From Xanthomonas sontii (GTDB lineage: Bacteria > Pseudomonadota > Gammaproteobacteria > Xanthomonadales > Xanthomonadaceae): a DNA stretch of 64,000 bases. The notes under the pieces are model-generated. The model ran no database searches. It was not told the origin of the DNA and saw only the letters and a program-made list of their open reading frames with translations. The position numbers and the translations under genes are program-made. The first letter of the stretch is position 1, and each line of letters opens with the position of its first letter. The stretch spans positions 2,478,001-2,542,000 of the forward strand of contig NZ_CP132342.1 of the NCBI RefSeq assembly GCF_040529055.1. Direction: 5' to 3'. This document shows, one piece after another, positions 34,588 through 43,472 of this stretch.

Positions 34588-35565
34588 ATGCAGGACAAGG
34601 GACGTCGCCATCGTGGCCATGTCGCACGCGACACCGCGTTCGATCCGGAGGGTGTCGCAGCGGCGGCTGGCATGCTCGATGTCGTCGCGCCTGCGCGTCG
34701 GCGCTGGTGTCGCTGGGGCGCTTCCCTGGCGCTGGCGGTGTCGATCGCTGCCTGCAGCCGCGGCGGCGAGAGCGCGGCGCTGCCGGCCGCTCATCTCTAT
34801 TCCGCCGATGCCGCCAGTAGCGCGGCGAGTGCCGCCGAGGCCGCAGCGCAGGCGGCAGAGGCAGCCGTCGCAGCGCCGCCGCCGAGTCCCGGCGCTTTCG
34901 CCATGCCGTCCCTGGCCTATGAGCACGAGGTCGATGTGGCATTGCCGGTGGCACAGATTCCCGCGCGCCTCAAGCAACTCCAGGAAAGCTGCCTGAAATC
35001 CAGTTTCGGCGCATGCACGGTGTTGCAGGTCGAGCAGCGCGGCGGCGAGCAGCCGCGCGGTGAGCTCAGCGTGCGGATCGCGCCGGCCGGGGTCGAGCCG
35101 TTGATCGCGCAGGCGGGCCAGGACGGCCAGATCGAAAGCCGCACCACCCATGCCGAGGATCTGGCGCAGGCGGTGCAGGACAACGACGCGCAGCGCCAGC
35201 GCCTGCAGGCCGAGCAGCGGCGCCTGCAGGAGTTCCAGCAGCGTCGCGATCTCAGCGTGGCCGACATGATCGCGCTGTCGGAGAAACTGGCCGCCGTGGA
35301 GACGCAATTGCTCGCCACCAGCCAGGAAGCCGCACAGCAGCGCCGGCGCCTGGATACGCAGCGGGTGACGTTGACGTTCTCGGCGCCGACCGCCGAGCGG
35401 AGTCGCAGCGACATCGGCGAGGCGCTGCACGACAGCGGCGAAATCTTCGCCGGATCGATCGCCTGGGCGATTCGCGCGGTGGTGGGGTTGGCCCCGTTCG
35501 TGCTGCTCGGCTATGCGCTGTGGCGGCTGATCGCCTGGCGACGACGTCGGCGTCGTTCGGCCTAG
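34588..35565 (+). CDS. DUF4349 lipoprotein with coiled coil and C-terminal helix
   Basis: A 325-aa protein. After a polar N-terminus there is a hydrophobic stretch ending in SIAACSRGG, a lipobox-like site. The periplasmic part has an Ala-rich linker, a DUF4349 domain (LAYEHEVDVALPVAQIPARL onward), a coiled coil at about 190-265 rich in Q/R/L, and a C-terminal transmembrane helix followed by RRRRRR. CAGGAG supports the ATG at 34588, but the ATG at 34672 would give a better signal peptide. It diverges from the DUF885 gene. Function unknown. Confidence 0.82.
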   Translation: MQDKGRRHRGHVARDTAFDPEGVAAAAGMLDVVAPARRRWCRWGASLALAVSIAACSRGGESAALPAAHLYSADAASSAASAAEAAAQAAEAAVAAPPPSPGAFAMPSLAYEHEVDVALPVAQIPARLKQLQESCLKSSFGACTVLQVEQRGGEQPRGELSVRIAPAGVEPLIAQAGQDGQIESRTTHAEDLAQAVQDNDAQRQRLQAEQRRLQEFQQRRDLSVADMIALSEKLAAVETQLLATSQEAAQQRRRLDTQRVTLTFSAPTAERSRSDIGEALHDSGEIFAGSIAWAIRAVVGLAPFVLLGYALWRLIAWRRRRRRSA

Positions 35566-35935
35566 GAGACAGGCGCTGTTCCCGTCCGATGAAATCGGGC
35601 GGGAGCGGATGGAGGTGAGTGTGCGTGGTGTTGCCACGCGTTGCCGACGGAACGGTGGCACGTCATCCAGCGGCCGTGAATGATGAGGGGGGCGGGTCGC
35701 GGCTGAAGCGGCTGCTACCGTTCTTCTCGTCTGACCCTCAAGCTTGAGCAACAGCAAAACGACTTCTGCCGGGGCTCGCGATACATTGGCTGCGAGCACT
35801 GTGGGAGGGACTTCAGTCCCGACGCCTTGAAGTCGGGTACCTGAGGCACGGCTGGTCCCTCTGGAAATCCAGGATGCTTGCCATGGGCACGCCAGGACGC
35901 TGCGCCCTGCGGCGCAGCGTCCCGGATGCAGGCCC
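35566..35935. other. 370-base intergenic region with palindromic elements
   Basis: Between convergent genes. It contains a half REP-like arm GTCGCGGCTGAAGCGGCTGCTAC near 35697 and the element at 35801-35836 listed separately. No gene seen. Confidence 0.5.
35801..35836. repeat. Xanthomonad REP-like element GTGGGAGGGACTTCAGTCCC
   Basis: GTGGGAGGGACTTCAGTCCC contains a GGGACT-TC-AGTCCC palindrome, and CCCGAC...GTCGGG pairs right after it. It belongs with the GGAGCGGCTTCAGCCGCGAC-type element seen at 38175-38239. Confidence 0.6.
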
Positions 35936-36229
35936 TCAGCCTTCGTCCTGTTCGAACTCCACGACCACGTCCAGTTCGAACGCCAGGGCTTCCACGGCCT
36001 CGCGCACCTTCTGGGCGGTGGCGGCGTTGCCGGCCTCCACTTCCACTTCGTGGGTGCCGGGTCCCTGGTCGTCGGGCAGGCCGGCGGAACTAGAATCGTC
36101 GTCGTCCATGTGCGGCATCAGGTCGTCGATTTCCTCGACGTGCTCGATGCCCTCCAGGCTCGACAGCAGGTTGATGATGGCGCGGGCGTCCTCCTCGCTG
36201 CCGGTGATGCGGATGCGGAGCTGGGGCAT
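35936..36229 (-). CDS. Small acidic hypothetical protein
   Basis: A 97-aa, strongly acidic protein (MDDDDSSS in the middle). The N-terminal half LRIRITGSEEDARAIINLLSSLEGIEHVEEID reads as a beta-alpha-beta segment like an ACT or ferredoxin-like half; the C-terminal half VEVEAGNAATAQKVREAVEALAFELDVVVEF reads as a second alpha-beta unit. AGAGGAAGG precedes the ATG. Cytoplasmic; no family recognised. Confidence 0.75.
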   Translation of the reverse strand: MPQLRIRITGSEEDARAIINLLSSLEGIEHVEEIDDLMPHMDDDDSSSAGLPDDQGPGTHEVEVEAGNAATAQKVREAVEALAFELDVVVEFEQDEG

Positions 36230-36295
36230 GGGCCTTCCTCTTGGGGGGAAGGCGCAGGCTAGGCAGGCGTCGGCTAAGGCGGGGTGATGACGCGC

Positions 36296-37729
36296 TCAAT
36301 GCATCGGCGCGACCGCATCCGGCCCGGCATGTTCGGCCACTGGCAGCAGCAGCGCCTCGGCGGCCGCGCGCAGCAGCGTCGGAGCGATGTAGCGGCGGTG
36401 CGCGGCGGCGATCAGCGCCATGTACAGGTGCCCGAAGCGGTTGCGGCAGGCCACCCGCGTTTCCAGGCTCAGTTCGGCGCTGCCGTCGTCGCGCAGCGTC
36501 ACCCCGACGCAACTGCGGAACACCAGGTGGCGATCGTCGGCGCCGAGCAGCACCTGCACGCGCCGCGCTTGTGCTGATGATGCCTGCGCCAGCACGGGGA
36601 AGCGCCCAGCGAACAGCTGATCGCGCTGCGGCGACAGCAGCGAGGACACCGGGCAGCCCAGCGGCGAGGTGCGCAACCGCAGCGGCGCCACCAGCAGGTT
36701 GCGCAGGCGCATCAGCCAGGTCACGCCACGCGGCGGGTGCTGCAGGAAACCGTCCAGCAACGCCGTCATCAGCGCATGCGCTCCCAGTGGCCGCAGCGCC
36801 TGCGCCGGCACCGTCAGCCGCACGCTGTCCTGGTGATGGTGCGCGGGCAGCTGCGGTTCGAGCAGCGAGCCGGGCAGCAACTGCGGCGTCACCCGCGCCC
36901 GCGACAGGCGCGGCGCCAGTGCCGCGAAGCCGGCCGGATGCCGCCAGGCACCCAGCCGCTGCCGCAGGCGCCCGCTGAGGGCGCGCAGGCCGGCACACCA
37001 AGCCAGGCGCCGGCTGCCCGGCGAGGCCGCCAGCGACAATCGCACGGTCGGTACGGCCAGCCCCTGCGCCTGCGGCGACGCCAGCAGGGTCGCGACCGGC
37101 GCCGGCAGCAATTCGGTGAGCGTGGCGATATCGGCAGTGCCGGCCAAAACCTGCGCGCGTACGTCCTCGGCCAGCGCGCCGCCGGCTTCGTCGCTGTGGC
37201 AGGACAGGGCGAAGAACGCCGGGTGCCCCGACTGCGTGCGCAGTGGCGCGAACTGGTGCCAGGTGCCGCCGCCAAAGCGCACACTGAACAGGCAGTCGGC
37301 GGGCAATTCGACATGCCGCAGCGCGGCGAGGAAATGCCGCGGATCCTGCGCCAGTTGCGCCGGCGAGGCGGTGCTGAAGCGCAGCAGCGCGCCGCCGCTG
37401 CCGGTGATCGCGGTGAACATGCGATGCCCGGCATGGCAATGGAACGGATGGCCGCCGCTACCGACCGCGAACGAGTACAGCGCGGTGGACTCGCCGTTGC
37501 CGAAATCGGTGCCGGCCAGGCGCGCCGAGGGTTCGTCCAGCGCATCGCGGAACTGCGGATGCGCGCGCTGGCGCAGGCAGGCCTGGGCGATCAGCGGATC
37601 GCCGGCGCCGACGCCGAGCTGGGCGATCAGGACGACCTCCACCGGCAGGCCGCCGCTGTAGGAGGGCAGGCGCACCGAGGGGAATCCGGTTTGTGCGGCG
37701 GCGTGTTCGCTGAGCGGTGCGGCGGTCAT
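36296..37729 (-). CDS. Cupin-like domain fused to DUF2867-like domain
   Basis: A 477-aa protein without signal peptide. Residues 80-165 look like a cupin: HPFHCHAGH (H97, H99, H102) and GGGTWHQF (H158) give the expected metal ligands. The C-terminal part from about 330 (PPRGVTWLMRLRNLLVAPLRLRTS ... VACRNRFGHLYMALIAAAHRR, split here by a loop) resembles DUF2867 proteins. AGGAG precedes the ATG. An ArsR-type regulator starts the same transcription unit 30 bases upstream. I know no characterised protein with this fusion; function unknown. Confidence 0.78.
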   Translation of the reverse strand: MTAAPLSEHAAAQTGFPSVRLPSYSGGLPVEVVLIAQLGVGAGDPLIAQACLRQRAHPQFRDALDEPSARLAGTDFGNGESTALYSFAVGSGGHPFHCHAGHRMFTAITGSGGALLRFSTASPAQLAQDPRHFLAALRHVELPADCLFSVRFGGGTWHQFAPLRTQSGHPAFFALSCHSDEAGGALAEDVRAQVLAGTADIATLTELLPAPVATLLASPQAQGLAVPTVRLSLAASPGSRRLAWCAGLRALSGRLRQRLGAWRHPAGFAALAPRLSRARVTPQLLPGSLLEPQLPAHHHQDSVRLTVPAQALRPLGAHALMTALLDGFLQHPPRGVTWLMRLRNLLVAPLRLRTSPLGCPVSSLLSPQRDQLFAGRFPVLAQASSAQARRVQVLLGADDRHLVFRSCVGVTLRDDGSAELSLETRVACRNRFGHLYMALIAAAHRRYIAPTLLRAAAEALLLPVAEHAGPDAVAPMH

Positions 37730-37759
37730 CGGCGGACTCCTGTTGCCGTGGCGGAAGGG

Positions 37760-38074
37760 TCAGGCGGTGCGCTTGGCCTGCCTGCGCGACTCGCGCTTGA
37801 GCGGGCCGGCGCTGGGGCAGATCTCGAAGGCGAAACCGCTGAGGGTGTTGACCAGGTTGTCAGGGGTGAGCCGGTAGACCACGAACTGGCCGCGACGCTC
37901 GCTCGCCACCAGCCCGGCCGCTTCCAGCACCGACAGGTGCCGCGAGATCGCCGGCGCGCTCATCGCGAAGCGCTGCCCGATCTCGCCGGCCGTGAGTTCC
38001 TGTGCCGACAGGTAGGCCAGGATCTCGCGGCGCGGGCGCGAGGCGAGGGCTTCGAAGATGCGGTCGATGGACAT
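37760..38074 (-). CDS. ArsR-family repressor, non-metal type
   Basis: A 104-aa winged-helix protein: ALASRPRREILAYLSAQELTAGEIGQRFAMSAPAISRHLSVLEAAGLV with wing RRGQFVVYRL. The metal-binding ELCVCDL motif is absent and only one cysteine is present, so it probably senses something other than arsenic. It precedes the cupin-DUF2867 gene by 30 bases and lies just downstream of a strong AT-rich inverted repeat, so it likely represses its own operon. Confidence 0.88.
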   Translation of the reverse strand: MSIDRIFEALASRPRREILAYLSAQELTAGEIGQRFAMSAPAISRHLSVLEAAGLVASERRGQFVVYRLTPDNLVNTLSGFAFEICPSAGPLKRESRRQAKRTA

Positions 38075-38085
38075 TGGGGATTAGC

Positions 38086-38107
38086 TAATTAACGAATTAG
38101 TTAATTA
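38086..38107. promoter_or_regulatory. Likely ArsR operator: TAATTAAC-N6-GTTAATTA
   Basis: Perfect 8-base arms around GAATTA, 12 bases upstream of the ArsR ATG in an otherwise GC-rich region. The AT-rich 12-2-12-like architecture is typical for ArsR/SmtB operators and overlaps the expected promoter. Confidence 0.68.
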
Positions 38108-38174
38108 ATGACGTGGTGTGTGTCGCTTGTCAATGTGGCGCCCCGTGGTTGAGCCGATTCGCGTGGTTTCCCGC

Positions 38175-38239
38175 AGGAGCGGCTTCAGCCGCGACACAGG
38201 CCGACCGGTAACGCCGCTGTCGCGGCTGAAGCCGCTCCT
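38175..38239. repeat. Perfect 22-bp inverted REP-like repeat
   Basis: Arm 1 at 38175-38196 (AGGAGCGGCTTCAGCCGCGA plus CA) and its exact reverse complement at 38218-38239, with 21 bases between. Each arm contains its own GCGGCTTCAGCCGC near-palindrome. This is a BIME-like pair of REP units. It lies next to the IS110 element. Confidence 0.85.
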
Positions 38240-38483
38240 TGTATCTGGACATGTCGCCCCTAAACAGGCGTCATGTCTTCCGACTGATCATCGGAGGAGG
38301 TGTGGGAGGTCCAGTCGCTCCTAAAGCTTCGAGCTTGCATCGTAGATCGGCTCCGCCCTCCACATGCTGGCCCTTGTGTGTCCGAACGGTATCCAGAGTC
38401 CGCCCCCAGGCGTGAACTCGCATCGACAAGGCAGGACTGGGCCCAGCGCCGATCATGACCCTGACACGATGGAGGAATCGCCT
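38240..38483 (+). mobile_element. IS110 left-end noncoding region, candidate bridge RNA
   Basis: About 244 bases between the REP pair and the transposase start, without an ORF of its own. Short dyads are visible (AAGCT-TCG-AGCTT at about 38326-38338; CCGA-CTGATCA-TCGG near 38280). IS110-group elements encode a bridge RNA in a long left-end noncoding region; the right end here is short (under 73 bases to the lysR stop), which fits that group rather than IS1111. The exact element ends are not determined. Confidence 0.45.
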
Positions 38484-39455
38484 ATGTCTCCCGTCATCGG
38501 CATCGACGTCGCCAAACGCAGTTTCGATGTGGCCATCGAGCTGACCAACGGCAAGCACCGTACCAAGGCCAAGTTGTCCAACGATGCCAAGGGCTTCCAG
38601 GCCCTGCAGGCATGGCTGCAGACGCATGCCCAGCCCGATAGCTGGATCGCCATGGAGGCCACCGGCACCTACCACCAGGCGCTGGCCGAGTTCCTCCACG
38701 CACGCGGCTATCGGGTGTGCGTGCTCAACCCCGCGCAGACGGCCGCCTACGCACGCAGCCAACTCAGCCGGGTCAAGACCGATCGCAGCGATGCCAAGCT
38801 GATCGCCAGTTATGCCCTGCGTCACCGCGAGCAGTTACGCCGTTGGTCCCCTGATCCGCCGGCGCTCAAGCAGCTCAAAGCGCTGGTACGCCGGCGCCAG
38901 GATCTGCAACAGATGCTGCAGATGGAGCGCAACCGGCTGGACGTCGCTCCGGCCCAGGTGAAGGACTCGATCCAGGTCCATCTGGCCGATCTGCAACACC
39001 ACATCGCCCAGATCGAGCAGGCCATCGATGACCATATCGACCAGGATCCGACCTTGCGTGGGCAGCGCGAGCTGCTGGTGAGCATCCAGGGGATTGCCGA
39101 TACCAGCGCGGCCTTGATGCTGGCCGAGCTTGGCGATGTGAGGCGCTTCGCCGATGCCTCGGCGGTGACCGCCTTCGCCGGCCTCAATCCGTGCCTGCAG
39201 GAGTCGGGCGAGCGCAAAGGCCACGTCTGCATCTCGCGCACCGGCTCGCCCCGCTTGCGCGCGGGCCTGTTCATGCCGGCCCTGGTGGCCATGACCCACA
39301 ACCCGATCATCCGGGCGCTGAAACAGCGGCTGAGCGAACGTGGCAAAACCGGCAAGCAGATCGTGTGCGCCGCCATGCGCAAGCTCCTGCACCTGGCCTA
39401 CGGGGTTCTCAAATCGGGCACGGCGTTCGATCCGAAAAGGGGCCTTGCCTGCTAG
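38484..39455 (+). CDS. IS110 family transposase (DEDD recombinase)
   Basis: A 323-aa IS110 transposase. The N-terminal RuvC-like DEDD domain starts GIDVAKRSFDVAI, continues with WIAMEATGTYHQAL and ends with KTDRSDAKLIASYA. A coiled region follows, then the C-terminal Transposase_20 domain with FAGLNPCLQESGERKGH and SRTGSPRLRAGLFM, including the catalytic serine in this part. GGAGG precedes the ATG. It appears intact. The host site is next to REP-like DNA, a common IS110 target. An in-frame ATG at 38469 is an alternative start. Confidence 0.93.
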   Translation: MSPVIGIDVAKRSFDVAIELTNGKHRTKAKLSNDAKGFQALQAWLQTHAQPDSWIAMEATGTYHQALAEFLHARGYRVCVLNPAQTAAYARSQLSRVKTDRSDAKLIASYALRHREQLRRWSPDPPALKQLKALVRRRQDLQQMLQMERNRLDVAPAQVKDSIQVHLADLQHHIAQIEQAIDDHIDQDPTLRGQRELLVSIQGIADTSAALMLAELGDVRRFADASAVTAFAGLNPCLQESGERKGHVCISRTGSPRLRAGLFMPALVAMTHNPIIRALKQRLSERGKTGKQIVCAAMRKLLHLAYGVLKSGTAFDPKRGLAC

Positions 39456-39527
39456 GGGGGAAGACGGTATCTACGACGCGATCGATACCGCGGGTTCCTG
39501 CATGTGTGCCCTGCGCTTACGCCAGCG

Positions 39528-40469
39528 CTAACCCGCCTTCGGCGGCAACCCGAGCAGTTCCGCCGGCAGCGCCGGCATCGGCGTGCGCTCGTCCAGCGCC
39601 TCGCGCTTGAGCCAGTCGACGAAGTGGCTGGCGGCCGGGCTGAGCAGGCGGTGGGTCGGATGCACGATGTAGTAGGAATAGCGCGCGGTCAGCGCCGGGC
39701 CGGGCAGACGCACCAGTTCGTAACGCTGCAGGTAGGGCTGGGCGATGTGCTTGCGTGCCAGCACCGCGCCCACGCCGTACACCGCCGCGCGCATCGCATC
39801 GGTGCTGTCGTTGAAGGTGTGCATCGGCGGCAGCGCCACGCCGCGCACGCCGGCGGCGCGGAACCAGTCGCGCCAGCCCTGCGGCGACATGTCGGTGAGC
39901 AGCGGCAGTTGCGCGATCTGCTCGGGCCGGCGCAGCGTCGCCAGTTGCGGCAGAGCCGGCGAGGCCACCGGGAACAGTTCGTCGTCCATCAGGTGGTGCG
40001 AGGTCAGGCCCGGCCAGGCGCCCTGGCCGTAGCGGATGCCAAGATCCGGGCCGCCCTCCTCGAAGCGCGAGAACGCCGCATCGGTCTGGATATCCAGCCG
40101 CACGTGCGGATACGCCTGGCAGAAGCGCGGCAGGCGTGGCAGCAGCCAGCAGTACGAGAGCGAGCGCAGCGTGGTGAGGCGCAGCGGCGCGGTGTCGGCC
40201 TGCGGATGCAGGTTGCCGGCGACCGCGGCGATGTCGGCCAGCGCCGCGCTGGCGGCATCGGCCAGTTGCCGGCCCTCGGCGGTCAGCTTGACCCCGCGCG
40301 CGTGGCGCTGGAACAGCGTGGCGCCGAGCAGGGCTTCCAGGCGCCGCACATGGTGGCTGACCGCGCTGGCGGTGAGATGCAGTTCCTCCGCGGCATGGGC
40401 GAAGTTCTGGTGGCGCGCGGCGGCGGCGAACACGCCGAGTGCGGGCAGCAGGGACGGGCGCAGTTGCAT
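39528..40469 (-). CDS. LysR-family regulator, GcvA-like
   Basis: A 313-aa LysR regulator with N-terminal HTH (RHQNFAHAAEELHLTASAVSHHVRRLEALLG) and the effector domain PLRLTTLRSLSYCWLLPRL onward. The GcvA-like subgroup commonly has the SAVSHHVRRLE helix. It diverges from a DMT permease with 216 bases between starts and probably controls it. The gene ends 72 bases from the IS110 transposase stop; no truncation. Confidence 0.88.
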   Translation of the reverse strand: MQLRPSLLPALGVFAAAARHQNFAHAAEELHLTASAVSHHVRRLEALLGATLFQRHARGVKLTAEGRQLADAASAALADIAAVAGNLHPQADTAPLRLTTLRSLSYCWLLPRLPRFCQAYPHVRLDIQTDAAFSRFEEGGPDLGIRYGQGAWPGLTSHHLMDDELFPVASPALPQLATLRRPEQIAQLPLLTDMSPQGWRDWFRAAGVRGVALPPMHTFNDSTDAMRAAVYGVGAVLARKHIAQPYLQRYELVRLPGPALTARYSYYIVHPTHRLLSPAASHFVDWLKREALDERTPMPALPAELLGLPPKAG

Positions 40470-40685
40470 GAGCAGGCACGCGGCAGATTTGTGACTCGCG
40501 ACGATACTACGCGCTTGTCGGCCCCGTGGCGCAGGGCGATGCTGGCAGCCGAACACGACATGCGCGGCGGGCAGCGGTGATGCGGAGTCGGCGCGGATGC
40601 GCCGCCCGGCGTCCTCAGCCGGCAGCGGATGCGTGGCGTCGCACGACCGTTGCGGCGCGTGTCCGATCGACCGCGAGCCTCTTCC

Positions 40686-41612
40686 ATGCCCACCTCCGAT
40701 CCTTCCCTGCAGCCGGCCATCGCCTCCGCGGCTGCTGCCTCCGCATCCGACGGCGCGCCCGCCCGCGACTGGCGCACGCCGCTGGAACTGGGTTTCCTCG
40801 GCGTCGTCTGGGGCTGCTCGTTCCTGTTCATGCGCGTGGCCGCGCCGCAGTTCGGCGCGTATGCGCTGGTGGAACTGCGCCTGGCACTGGGCGCGGCGGT
40901 GCTGCTGCCGTTCCTGTGGCTGGCGCGGGCGCGCTTCCCGCTGCGACGCTGGCCGACCCTGGCGGCGATCGGTCTGCTCAACTCGGCGCTGCCGTTCCTG
41001 CTGTTTGCCTGGGGCGCGCAACACGCGCCGGCGGCGATCGGCGCGATCTGCAACGCGATGACGGTGCTGTTCACCGCGTTGATCGCCTTCCTGTTCTTTG
41101 GCGAGAAGATCGGCACGCGCCGCGCGCTGGCGCTGTTGATCGGCTTCGCCGGCATCGTGGTGCTCGCCACCGGCAAGTCGGCCGGCATCAGCGTGGGCCC
41201 CGCTGCGCTGGCCGGCACCACTGCCTCCCTGCTGTACGGCATCGGCTACAGCCTGGTGAAGCAGCACATGAGCGATCTGCCGCCGGCCGCGGCGGCGGCG
41301 TCGACGCTGGGGTGCAGCGCGTTGCTGCTGGCGCCGCTGGCCTGGACGCACTGGCCGGCCGCACCGGTGCCGGCGGTGGCCTGGGCCTGCGCCGGCGGCC
41401 TGGGCGTGCTCTGCACCGGCCTGGCGTTCCTGTTGTACTACCGGCTGATCCAGCGCATCGGCCCGGCGCGCGCGTCGACGGTGACCTATCTGGTGCCGGT
41501 GTTCGGCGCGCTGCTGGCCTGGGCGATCCTCGGCGAGCCGCTGACCTGGACCATGTTGCTGGCCGGCATGCTGATCCTGGGCAGCGTCGCCTTCAGCCAG
41601 CGCGCGCGGTAG
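40686..41612 (+). CDS. EamA/DMT superfamily transporter
   Basis: A 308-aa inner-membrane protein with ten predicted helices in two EamA repeats (WGCSFLFMRVAAPQFGAYALVELR in the first, GARASTVTYLVPVFGALLAW-like pattern PARASTVTYLVPVFGALLAW in the second). DMT proteins export amino acids, nucleotides or drugs. The ATG at 40686 is chosen over an upstream frame start at 40629. Divergent LysR suggests inducible expression. A low-GC patch starts right after its stop. Confidence 0.88.
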   Translation: MPTSDPSLQPAIASAAAASASDGAPARDWRTPLELGFLGVVWGCSFLFMRVAAPQFGAYALVELRLALGAAVLLPFLWLARARFPLRRWPTLAAIGLLNSALPFLLFAWGAQHAPAAIGAICNAMTVLFTALIAFLFFGEKIGTRRALALLIGFAGIVVLATGKSAGISVGPAALAGTTASLLYGIGYSLVKQHMSDLPPAAAAASTLGCSALLLAPLAWTHWPAAPVPAVAWACAGGLGVLCTGLAFLLYYRLIQRIGPARASTVTYLVPVFGALLAWAILGEPLTWTMLLAGMLILGSVAFSQRAR

Positions 41613-41790
41613 GACGCGGCGGTCTACCGCGCTTGGACTGCGCCGCGAGGCGTTGGCCCGGTAAGGAATTAGTCATCTGAAAAACGACCAGGTTGCTCTG
41701 AAAATTTTTGGTGAACCACGTAGGTTTTCCAGAAATGTCTAACACATGGGTTAAGCCGCGCCGTGAAGCGGAGTTGGCTTGGAAGAATTG

Positions 41791-42320
41791 TCAGGGCACA
41801 GGCCCATCGTATGCGCCACCCTCTGCCTTGCCGTTTGCTAGATCTACGCGGAATGAGTGCCATGAGCCGTCAAAGTGAAATGCCTCCCCTGTGGCTTGAG
41901 TGGATGTAACCCTGATTTTCTGGAAGCCGTCCCATGCCAAGCGGCAGGTGCTCCATTAAAACCGGATGGACCGAGACGCGAGAAGGACAGGCCACTGGAT
42001 AGGAGCAATGCTCCGCTCTCCGGAATTGGAAAGCATGCCTCGATGTAGTCGCCGACTCCGGAAGTGAACTTCTGGGTTGCTGGATCAATCAAGTAGCACT
42101 CCCCGCCAGCAATGACCACGACCTCTCGGCCATTCGGATGCATGGCAACAAAGTTGAAGCTGCCAATGCCTCGTTGGAAATTGCCTACCCACTCTTCGGG
42201 CGTGCCAGCTAGGAACTGGACAACCACTCCTTCCCGGTAAGCCGGCGAGCGGCTGTTACTGATGAGCTTAGGTAGCTCCCCATATGGTGGGAGTCCAGGA
42301 AGTACTTCAAACGCTGTCAC
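41791..42320 (-). pseudogene. Frameshifted hypothetical gene in low-GC patch
   Basis: The frame from 42320 encodes MTAFEVLPGLPPYGE... and reads well to GPSGFNGAP, then runs into unrelated sequence to a stop at 41844. The next part is in the +2 frame: STCRLAWDGFQKIRVTSTQ onward, ending AYDGPVP and a stop at 41791-41793. Adding one base at 41953-41957 (AATGG back to AATTGG) restores a single 176-codon frame with FNWSTCRLAWDGF. The product is a soluble WVGNFQRG-containing protein of a type I associate with accessory or immunity loci; the function is unknown. Surrounding DNA is about 42% GC in one counted line. A sequencing error is possible. Confidence 0.75.
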
Positions 42321-42450
42321 GCTGTTCCCCTTATCTCTAACGACGTGATTTGTCTGTCCAGCGCGCCTCGACGATCTCGACAGTTGACAAGATTCTCTGC
42401 GTAAAAGCTCAAGCCTGCGTTTCGCAGCGTTCTATTGCAGTATCGAGCCG

Positions 42451-43371
42451 TCACTTCGGCGGCGTACGCACCGGCAGCGGCACGTTGCACAGGTCGATGT
42501 GGCCGGCCGGACGCTTGTAGAAGGCGTCGCGGCGGTTGCGTCGCGCCTCGACGACCTCGCGGAAGGTGCGCGTATCGGTGCGCAGCAATTGCAGCGGGGT
42601 GCGCTCGTTCTCCGGCACGTCGCTGGCCAGGCGGATGGCGCGGATCGGGGTGCGTTGTTCGGGTTTTTCGTAGAAGCCCATCGGGTCCGGCCCGCGCGGG
42701 ATCACGCTGAGCAGTTCCATGCCCTTGACCACGCGGCCGACCACGGTGATGTTGCGGTCCAGTTGCCGCGGCGATTGCCCGGTGACCACGTACAGTTCGG
42801 CGCCGATGCTGCTGTCCTCGTCGTTGTTGCGGCCGGCGCCGAGCGTGCCGTAGCAGTGCGCTAGCCAGGCGGTGCCGGCCTTGGGATCCCGCGCCACCGG
42901 AAAGCCGTCGACGAAGCCCACCTGCGGCGCCCAGCCGTCGCGGTCGGGCAGGGGCTGGAACGCCAGGCCCGCGGCCGGGCGCTGGAATTCGGCGGGCAGG
43001 TGGGTCTTGGCACTGCCCAGCGACCTGGCCTTGCCCGGCTCCTCGCCGTCGGGGTCGCCGAACTGCACCACGAAATTGTCCTGCGCGCGGTAGATGCTCA
43101 GGCCGTCCCAGAAGTGCTCGTGGGCCAGGGTGCGGATGTTGCCGACGTGCTGCGGCGCGAACGCCGGCGCCAGTTCGATGATCACCCGGCCGGTGTCCAG
43201 TTCCAGGTACAGCGTGTTCGCCGGATCCAGCGTGCGCCAGTCGCTGGGCTTGGATGCGTCCAGGATCTGTTGCGGGCTGCGGTAGGGCACGGCCGGCGGC
43301 GGTGCCCCGGCCGACGCGGCGAAGGTGGACAGCGACAACGCGAGGGCGAGCAGGGAAGTGCGCAGCGGCAT
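42451..43371 (-). CDS. Secreted cyclophilin-type peptidyl-prolyl isomerase
   Basis: A 306-aa protein with a signal peptide ([18 protein letters not shown]) and a cyclophilin domain: [27 protein letters not shown], then [17 protein letters not shown] and [13 protein letters not shown]. It acts on prolyl bonds of periplasmic proteins. Inserts relative to minimal cyclophilins and a 40-residue C-terminal extension make it larger than PpiA. It lies 102 bases downstream of the XVIPCD protein on the same strand and might be co-transcribed; a direct link is not shown. Confidence 0.9.
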   Translation of the reverse strand: MPLRTSLLALALSLSTFAASAGAPPPAVPYRSPQQILDASKPSDWRTLDPANTLYLELDTGRVIIELAPAFAPQHVGNIRTLAHEHFWDGLSIYRAQDNFVVQFGDPDGEEPGKARSLGSAKTHLPAEFQRPAAGLAFQPLPDRDGWAPQVGFVDGFPVARDPKAGTAWLAHCYGTLGAGRNNDEDSSIGAELYVVTGQSPRQLDRNITVVGRVVKGMELLSVIPRGPDPMGFYEKPEQRTPIRAIRLASDVPENERTPLQLLRTDTRTFREVVEARRNRRDAFYKRPAGHIDLCNVPLPVRTPPK

Positions 43372-43472
43372 GAGGGCGGCCCGGTCGGTGAGCGCCCGAT
43401 TCTCACCGAAGCGGCGGCCGCTGCCAATGTGCCGGCGGCATGGCGCGACCGCCGTGCCGCCGACAGCGCTGT

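Noticed and set aside
36241..36978. Plus-strand ORFs opposite the cupin-DUF2867 gene
   Set aside because: Arg/Ala-rich shadows without ribosome sites.
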